Origin: Rhytidiadelphus loreus
Taxonomy: Eukaryota > Streptophyta > Bryopsida > Hypnales > Hylocomiaceae
Direction: 5' to 3'
DNA length: 64,000 nt
NCBI GenBank assembly: GCA_947034895.1
Contig: OX344764.1
Coordinates: forward strand, 71,281,348 to 71,345,347
Below the pieces are notes generated by a model that worked only from the letters and a program-made list of their open reading frames with translations, searched no databases and was not told the DNA's origin. The translations under genes and the position numbers were made by a program. Numbering within the stretch: position 1 is the first letter of the stretch; each line of letters starts with the position of its first letter. Positions 57,438 through 64,000 of the stretch are shown piece after piece.

Positions 57438-59030
57438 AAATGGCAATTTTTGAAAATAAAGATATTTTGGATAGCTCAATGTGGACAAATTTCAATTTTT
57501 TTGCTTTCAAATTTTGACAAGTCGTGTGCCGGAAGAGTAGCTTTATGACACAACAACTCTTAAAACTTTTGATCATATGATTAAAAAATTTATGCATGAT
57601 ATGTGACTTTCATTAATTTTTTGAAAACTTGGAAGCCTCAAAAATATTTGAAAAATGTGCAATTAGTTATTTAATTTCTTACACCCCAAATAGCCACATC
57701 AAATACCTTAAAATAAAATCGGACTATTAAACCAAATTAATTCTTTTATTTCATTGATGTACAAATTTCATATATTTCTTTCTAGTAAAAAAATATATTT
57801 TCTATTTATTTTGTGTTTATTCAATAATTTTGAAGGAAAACAAAATTACTCTGATTTTTCAAAAGTAAAGGTAGAAATAAAATTATATCAATTACAATAT
57901 ATATATTAGAATACTAAAAAAAAGATGAATGAAAACCACACCATTTTGTATTATTTGGATTTCAATTTCAATAATTCTTTCAATTTAAGACATTTCTAAA
58001 AGCTTTAAAATGAAATAGGAACAAAAGTTGTCAAGCTTTGCTTTCCTAAATGAAATTGAATTCCAAAAATAGTTATTTTAAGAGTTGTTATCGAGGTTGG
58101 CCAAAATGCATTCATTTTGTGTATACTAGCGTGTTAAAGAGTTTATCATGATTGGAATTGACATTTTAAAATTTTATAACTAAATTTGAAAGAACTTTGA
58201 ACTTCAAATAATAACAATCCCTCAAAATTGGTAACCCCTAAACTCCCAAGGCCATTTTTCTGTCAAAAAATACTCAAAATTGCCAATTCTGTTGCGTTCA
58301 TCCAAGAAAACAAAAGAAAACATTATTTTAGCATCTAAGTGTAGGATCTTGTACTTCACTTCTCTAAGATCAAGTGGTAAAGAATTCATGAAGTTTGACC
58401 ATGTAGATGAGAAGATATTAGCATTCTAAGTTGAAAAATAAAGTTTTTTTGAACATTGTCCTGCAATTTCAGATGACTTTGACCGCCATTTGTGGAATTT
58501 TTTTTCACTACAGACTTTGAATTAAAAAAAATTTATATTGAAGAACTGAGTTGGAAGTCTATTCCTTTTTTCTTAGAAAAAATACAATTGATTTTCATTT
58601 TTTTTTTAAATGTTTAGTAGAAGTAGGTCCAAGTTTGAAAATTGTTAATAACTCTTACATGGGATTGAAATTCAATAATCCCAATGGTGAGATTGTTTTA
58701 GCAAACAAATACAACATTCCAAAAAGAAAATTCGAATAATTGTAGAAATTGCATTTGAAAATGAATCCTACAAGTTATTTTTTCAAGAAGATGCTTAGAT
58801 TGCCCCAAAAGTAAGATTGTCCATAACTTTCTCATTATTATTCCAATTACAATGAATCAAAGCTTTACATGTAGACAAAAATGTAACATTTTAGGGAAAA
58901 AATAAAATAAAATTTATTTTGACTTTCTGCAAATTTTTTTGTGTTTCCCGTCAAGTTCAATTCTAGGCTTTTTGTAGTATAACTTTTGCTTTCGGTCTCC
59001 AATTGGAATAGAGATTATATTAACAAAAAA
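57438..59030. mobile_element. piggyBac-like MITE pieces nested in the CACTA element
   Basis: 57438-57590 (TTAACCTCTAATTGACC start) matches 5361-5530. From 58227 (TAACCCCTAAACTCCCAAGG) to about 59030 the sequence is an inverted relative of 5672-6597, including ATCTAAGTGTAGGATCTTGT, CATTTGTGGAATTTTTTTTC and CCAATTGGA-...GCAAAAGTT blocks. Confidence 0.55.
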
Positions 59031-59881
59031 GTAATAAATTTTCTTTGTAAATGTAGCATACTGTGATACTGGAGGTTGTTTTTGCATATATAGTAAAAGA
59101 ATTTATTCGAAAACATTTTGAATAGAAAAACGTCATTAATTCAAAACAAACTTTCATCACCAGAATCCCGTTTGAGGTTTTGAGATTTTACTCAAAAGTT
59201 GTGAACAAAGTTCAAAGGAAGGTTGGAAGAACATTACTTTTGAGATTTTTGAGATTTTTGTCCATAACTTTTGATTAGAGGATGTAAACCCTAAACAAAT
59301 GATTGGAGATGATTTTTTTTTTTAATTTACAACTTCTTTGAGTTTAAAGTTTTTTCCAAAACATCCTTTTGCAGTTTTGCTATACCAAAACGGCCTCCAA
59401 AGTCCTTTGAATTTATACAAAAAAAATTTCCAACACTCCATTGAATTTTGTCTATAACTTTTGATTGGAAATTTGAAATCTCAAACGGATTGTTGTAGAT
59501 AAAAGTTGATTTAATTCTTCAACTTTCTTCTGTTGAAAGTTTTTTGAAAAATGTTCATTTATTATGCGCAAGTGACCTCCAAAGTCTTCTGACTTTAATG
59601 AACACCAAATTGACAATACTTAATTTTTTTGGAAAACTACATTGTATAATGAAGGTTTCAAGAGATTCTTAGAGATTCTTAAAGATTTCAAAAGATTCCA
59701 GAAGATTCTTGAAGGTTCAAAAAATGTTCAACAAAAATTTGTTGATTTTGTCACTAATTGCCCAAATCAACAGAAAAAAGTGTCACCATTAACAAAAAAA
59801 TGTGAAATTGGACATTGCAGTACCCAAATCAACAGAAATATGTTGATTTTCTGTTGATTTGGACGTTATTTTCTACTAGTG

Positions 59882-60935
59882 TGGTGGTGACTTTCCGTAA
59901 CCATAAACGTGAAATCAAATATTGGGGCAAGAACCATGCCCTGCACTTTCATGTCCACCTAATATAAAATCAAAGAATTCACGTAAAAAAATGTGGAAAC
60001 ATGTGGTGTAAGTTGCAATTATTTTTGAATTTACGGATCTAAAAAAATATGCTATTGGTGGTGACTTGGAGTGACCATGTACATGAAATCAAATATTGGG
60101 GCAAGAACCGTGCCTTGGACTTTTTAGTTCAATGAAAAATAAAGTCATGGAATTCACTTAAAAAATCTGAAATTTCTGTCATTTCGGATGCGTTGTTTTG
60201 GACAAAATCTAACAGAAATCTGTAGAAAACAACAAATTTTTGTTAGATTTTGTCCAAAACAACGCGTCCAAAATGACAGAAATTTCAGATTTTCTACTAG
60301 TGGGAATTCGCGTAGAAAAAAATGTGAAAACTATTGGTATAACTTGCAATTATTCTTGAACCTACGGATCCAAAAAATATGCTATTGGTGGTGACTTTGA
60401 GTGGCCTTGTACATGAAATCAAATATTGCGGCAAGAACCGTACCCTGTACTTTTATGTCCAACAAATTATAAAGTCATGGAATTCACGTAGAAAAAAATG
60501 TGGAAACATGTGGTGTAAGTTGCAATTGTTTCTGAACTTACAGATTCAAAAAAATATGCTAATCATGGTGACTTCAAGTGGCCATGTACATGAAATCAAA
60601 TATTGGGGTAGGAACTGTGACCTGTACTTTCATGTCCAACAAATTATAAAGTCATGGAATTAACGTAGAAAAAAATGTGGAAACATGTGGTGTAAGTTGC
60701 AATTGATTCTGAACTTATGGATCCAACAAAATAGGCTATTGGTGGTGACTTCGAGTGGCCTTGTACATGAAATCAAATATTGGAGCAAGAACCGTGCCCT
60801 ATACTTTCATGTCCAACAAATTAGAAAATCACGGAATTTACGTAAGAAAAAATGTGGAAACATCATGTTCAAGTTGCAATTATTCCTAAACTTATGGATC
60901 CAAAAATATGCTATTGGTGGTGACTTGGAGTGAGA
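59882..60935. repeat. Satellite array, right block
   Basis: About five more units of the same 175-177-bp satellite in the same orientation, interrupted by a small hairpin element at 60155-60302. The array stops abruptly after GGTGGTGACTTGGAGTGA at about 60933, where ARPC2 intron-like sequence begins. Confidence 0.85.
60155..60302. mobile_element. Hairpin MITE with CACTA-like right end
   Basis: Nearly the whole 148 bp is an inverted repeat (AATCTGAAATTTCTGTCATT ... inverse). The right end TTTCTACTAGTG is the CACTA terminus; the left end CACTTAAAAAATCTG is degraded. Satellite sequence GGAATTC flanks both sides. Confidence 0.65.
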
Positions 60936-61223
60936 ATGGTGAATAATTACCACTCGTTCTTGGACCATCGAGATGAGATTCGATCAAAAGGTGACGACGG
61001 AATCAGATTAGACCTGAACTTAATCAAGTTTGTGAGATAGCATCGTTAATGAACTAGCGAACTGCCAAGTGCCAATTTCTATAGAAATTGTTGATTTTTG
61101 AGCTAGGGTAGTCGATGTCATATGTATCATAAGCAAGTGGTCAACTACAAGTTGTATGATTTAAGTTCTATTTACAAATTCACCAACTCATGTAATAACA
61201 TATCAAAGATAAAGCGAATGCAC

Positions 61224-63230
61224 CTTCAGAAGTTGCTAGTTTCATAAGATCTACTTGAATAGTGAGGTGGAACCCGGATTCTGGGGGCTCAATCACTTCA
61301 ACAAGAACTCCATATGCCACTTGCATGGCCTCCAAAGCACCAAAAGGAAGACCTCCATAGAAAACGGTTTCAGGTGGAGGTAGAGGTACTGCAATTGAAA
61401 GGAGTACATGCTGAGGATCCTTCGTTGAGGCTTGCATGCAAGTAGCCTCCAACATTGTTATAAGAAATGAACATAATAACCTAAGAAGTTCAAAAGACAC
61501 AAGTACACGTGCTTTCAAATCAAGGTCCGACTCACTATGAAATATGAATAAGTAAAAACAAGGTATACAACAAGAATCAGTGTAGCAAAGAAGCTTCATG
61601 CCTCCAAACAACCTGCTCAACACAATGAATTACTGTCTGAGATGAAGTGAATTTTTTGTAGCTCTAAATTGCTAGTCACTACATATTTGCAATTTGGGTA
61701 GTTGCAAGAAACACTTCACATTTTTCGTTCAAAACTACGTTTTTTGGCCATAGGACTGGCAGTACTATGCAATACTACTAATACTATGTTTTAGAAGTGC
61801 CCCGATAAATCTGCACCGTTGATTGAAGGCGATTGCAGATCTACATCGTTGATTTAGTACTATGTTGTACTATGTAGTACTACGGACTACTATGAAGTAC
61901 TGCAAAAACCACTGAGAGCAGAAAATAGCAAAAATGGGATTTGTAGAGATTTTCATTTTTAGTAATTCAAAAAAACTTTAAAAAAATTCCATAAAAAAAG
62001 TCATTTTGCTATTTTTACCAAAAAAAGACTGCGCTTGCATTGCACCAAAAAATTCATGAAGGAAAATTTTTCCCTCTTCATAGCTTTTGCGTAAAGAAAG
62101 GTCACTTTGACCCCATGTGTGCAATTGACATGATGCTATTTTTAAAAAAAACTCAATGTCAACCCTTTTAGTGTTAGTAGACCTCCAACATGTCCAACTT
62201 GTGGCTTCAAATTTGCATTTTTGGGTCATTGATAGAACTAAAACCCTCCAAAATGGCCAAGGTAGACATCCAATCAGGGGCAGATTAAAAATAGTAAACT
62301 AATTTTTTTTAAATTTAAAAATTTAATCCAGGGCTGTAACTTTAGCATCTACCTTCATTCCAAATTTCATGCCAAATGGACAAACAACGCAAAAGTTATG
62401 AGCAAAAAGTCAATTTTTAAGGATAAGGGGACAAGAAATAGGACAAGTGTTTCTTGCAATCACCCATTTAGGTATTCAAATCCAAAGGCTATCAAGTTCC
62501 CCACCTGAACGTGAAATCAAATATCATCGAATTCTATGAGATGGAAGTCGATCTCTGCCGATTTCTCCATACTGCAAGAACACAAAACATGATGTTAGTG
62601 ACATATTTTGATACACATTTATCATCCAAAGCTCACTAAATAAGATATACTTCAAATGGCCCAAACCTCCAAAAAATGTCAAAATGCTTCAGTACGATTC
62701 TCGAATTGCTCTAATCTTCAGCTCAAAAGTCTAGCAAAATATTACAAACGCTTTGTCCTCCTCAATTTCTGAGGCTAATCGATTGGCAAAAGATCATACG
62801 AGTTTGGTAGTCTTGATTTTCTATTACACAAAGCTCACAAGCAACTTCTTCAGATTGCCAAAACCTCCACAGTAGTCCAAATCTCGAATTGCTCTAACAG
62901 CCTGATCAAATGTCCAGCAAAACGTTATACAAAGTGCTAAAGGCCACTAATCGATCAGCCAAAGATCATAGAAATTCTAGTAATCTACATTTTGAAAGCC
63001 TGGACACGATCCACGGACCCAACACTCACAAGAGAGGTAGCCGAATGACATTGTCCTGGGATTAAAACCTAAAACCGATCCCTCTCAGATCGAATTCCTC
63101 GTGTCCAGCTCAGAGCAAGAAATCGGAAAAAAAGAAGGAAACGATAACCAGGAGAAATGAAACTCACGTGCGAAGACGATTTTGAAAGATTTGTTGCAGG
63201 ACCCGAGAGGGCCCTTACCAGAAGAATCAT
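61224..63230 (-). pseudogene. ARPC2: ARPC2 (Arp2/3 complex subunit 2) pseudogene, 5' part only
   Basis: ARPC2 is the p34-type core subunit of the Arp2/3 complex that nucleates branched actin in the cytoplasm (family knowledge). Exons on the minus strand: 63230-63168, 62571-62505 and 61431-61224. Exon 1 begins MILL, then needs a +1 shift and a TAA to reach GPSRVLQQIFQNRLR; exon 2 reads EKSAEIDFHLIEFDDI, stop TGA, FHVQ, where the family has an Arg (R/CGA) in DDVRYH; exon 3 reads STKDPQHVLLSIAVPLPPPE, TVFYGGLPFGALEAMQVAYG, GFHLTIQVDLMKLATSE. The exon 3 acceptor is CAA where CAG is expected. Exons for the C-terminal two-thirds are absent: the satellite array begins about 290 bp past exon 3. Multiple independent lesions make this a dead fragment. 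Confidence 0.7.
61696..62465. mobile_element. TIR element in ARPC2 intron 2
   Basis: Ends GGGTAGTTGCAAGAAACACTT and inverted GGGTGATTGCAAGAAACACTT; ATTT flanks both sides (possible 4-bp duplication). The interior is AT-rich with repeated AGTACTATG motifs (61750-61905) and no transposase. Superfamily undetermined. Confidence 0.55.
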
Positions 63231-63535
63231 TTTCTCTCCTCTCGACCGAAATGCTCCGTTCAGGTCCTCACTCCGAACCCCCAGACCACGCAAAGCTCAC
63301 CGTAAGCTCCACTTTTCCGTAAGCAGCAGGATTAGAGAAACAATAGAAATTCTTCGATAAGCAAATCTAAGGCAAAAATGGTTTCCGCTTGCAATAACGC
63401 ATGCTGGCGGTGCGTATCCCCACTTCCGCTTCGCTTCGACTACTATGGAGCTCGTGCTTCCCGCTTTGAAGAAGCCCATTCCCGTCAGATCTCTTGCCCG
63501 TCGTCAGTAAAGGTACGCAGACCCATTATGGGAAG
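63231..63535. other. ARPC2 5' flank
   Basis: GC-richer sequence upstream of the ARPC2 ATG, likely its former promoter or leader. No TATA box or separate gene recognised. Confidence 0.4.
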
Positions 63536-63537
63536 TA

Positions 63538-63802
63538 AGAGCATCTCCACCAATCTGTTCTGTATCCCTAAAAATTTAGGGAGAAGACCTCAGATGGGGA
63601 TGGGGATACAGAAGCTTGCATGCACCAGTTTGGAAACAAGATCTCTAGCCCAAATTTATAGAGAACTCGGTAAAAGTTGGGCCCAATTCTCTATATTCAA
63701 GCTCATATAGAGAACACGCGAGGTCTCATCCCTATAAAGTCAAGGTTGACTAGATTGAGGTCCCGAGTTTAGGAAAAGAGAACTCTCTGGTGGGGATGCT
63801 CT
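63538..63802. mobile_element. GAGCATC-type MITE
   Basis: TAAGAGCATCTCCACCAATC at the left and the inverse of TAAGAGCATCCCCACCAG at the right. Interior has GGGATACAG and TATAGAG inverted motifs. Target duplication not certain. Confidence 0.6.
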
Positions 63803-63805
63803 TAT

Positions 63806-64000
63806 AAGAGCATCCCGAGCAGTGTCTTTCCTTTCCCTATCTCCATCGGGATGAAGGGGAGCACAGATGGGGATAGGAAAGAGAATTTTTCACTCGTAGT
63901 TTCCTAAATTTTCAACTTATTGCTAAATAGAGGTAGGGAGAAGTCAAAAGGGAACTATAGAAATAGTAACAAGGCCAAATGAATAATACTTCCACAAACC
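63806..64000. mobile_element. Start of a second GAGCATC-type MITE, cut by the window end
   Basis: AAGAGCATCCCGAGCAGTG repeats the terminus of the preceding element, followed by similar TCCCTATCTCCATCGGGATG sequence. The right end is outside the window. Confidence 0.45.

Larger units (their letters stand above)
56493..59881. mobile_element. Non-autonomous CACTA element, TGG duplication, inside the satellite
   Basis: It starts CACTAGTAGAAAATTCAGCG and ends GACGTTATTTTCTACTAGTG. TGG lies outside both ends (56490-56492, 59882-59884); removing the element restores the satellite phrase CTATTGGTGGTGAC exactly. It carries foldback modules (about 56880-57235; 59150-59600), a tRNA-like stretch and piggyBac-like MITE pieces (57438, 58227). 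No transposase ORF. Confidence 0.9.

Noticed and set aside
59642..59857. 71-aa frame with FKRFLEILKDFKRFQKILE repeats
   Set aside because: Caused by AGATTCTTNNAGATT-type simple repeats near the CACTA right end.
52540..60935. CRISPR array
   Set aside because: Unit is 176 bp without constant-repeat/variable-spacer structure; plant satellite fits.

Overview
The window reads as nuclear DNA of a land plant, most likely a seedless plant such as a bryophyte (inference). Support: spliced genes with GT-AG introns, short TTTAGGG-type tracts, a plant-style trihelix factor, single-copy eukaryotic genes (prefoldin 5, ARPC2), and dense plant-type mobile DNA (CACTA, PIF/Harbinger, mariner-like, piggyBac-like, LTR). 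No bacterial operon, CRISPR or phage signal is present. The species cannot be fixed from sequence alone.

Left part (1-27 kb): an apparently intact three-exon trihelix gene on the minus strand (878-3242) and a four-exon prefoldin subunit 5 gene (6749-8431) whose exon 2 is frameshifted. Around them is AT-rich repeat DNA: a piggyBac-like MITE (5672-6597) with relatives, a CACTA element with TGA target duplications (13081-14021), a TA-flanked element (22708-23252), a TAA-flanked Harbinger-like element (25200-26654), and a 162-bp foldback (26837-26998). Two small unrecognised coding regions lie at 16249-16674 and 19938-20491.

Middle part (27.9-51 kb): the unusual region. A decayed minus-strand DUF7869-type gene (27894-30400) and a plus-strand gene set share one dispersed, about 21-bp palindrome family (half-site TTATCCTCGA) found nowhere else in the window. 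The plus-strand genes are A (37897-42632; ParB-like INGQHS motif plus a possible degenerate methyltransferase core), B (47325-48158; FCP/NIF-type HAD phosphatase) and C (48392-50976; basic Ser/Arg-rich protein). In gene A the palindromes sit in introns, one near each intron end. A 4.2-kb LTR-type insertion with 5-bp GTACC duplications separates A from B, and a CACTA element with GAA duplications splits C. Removing both on paper gives a compact A-B-C order. Most visible stops in these genes are explained by C-to-T changes, as expected for methylated, silenced mobile DNA.

Right part (51-64 kb): an LTR fragment, then a 175-177-bp satellite with a GGATCC site in most units (about 52540-60930), interrupted by a 3.4-kb CACTA element (TGG duplications) and a small hairpin MITE. 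The satellite borders a truncated ARPC2 pseudogene (minus strand, 61224-63230), itself carrying a TIR element in an intron. GAGCATC-type MITEs end the window.
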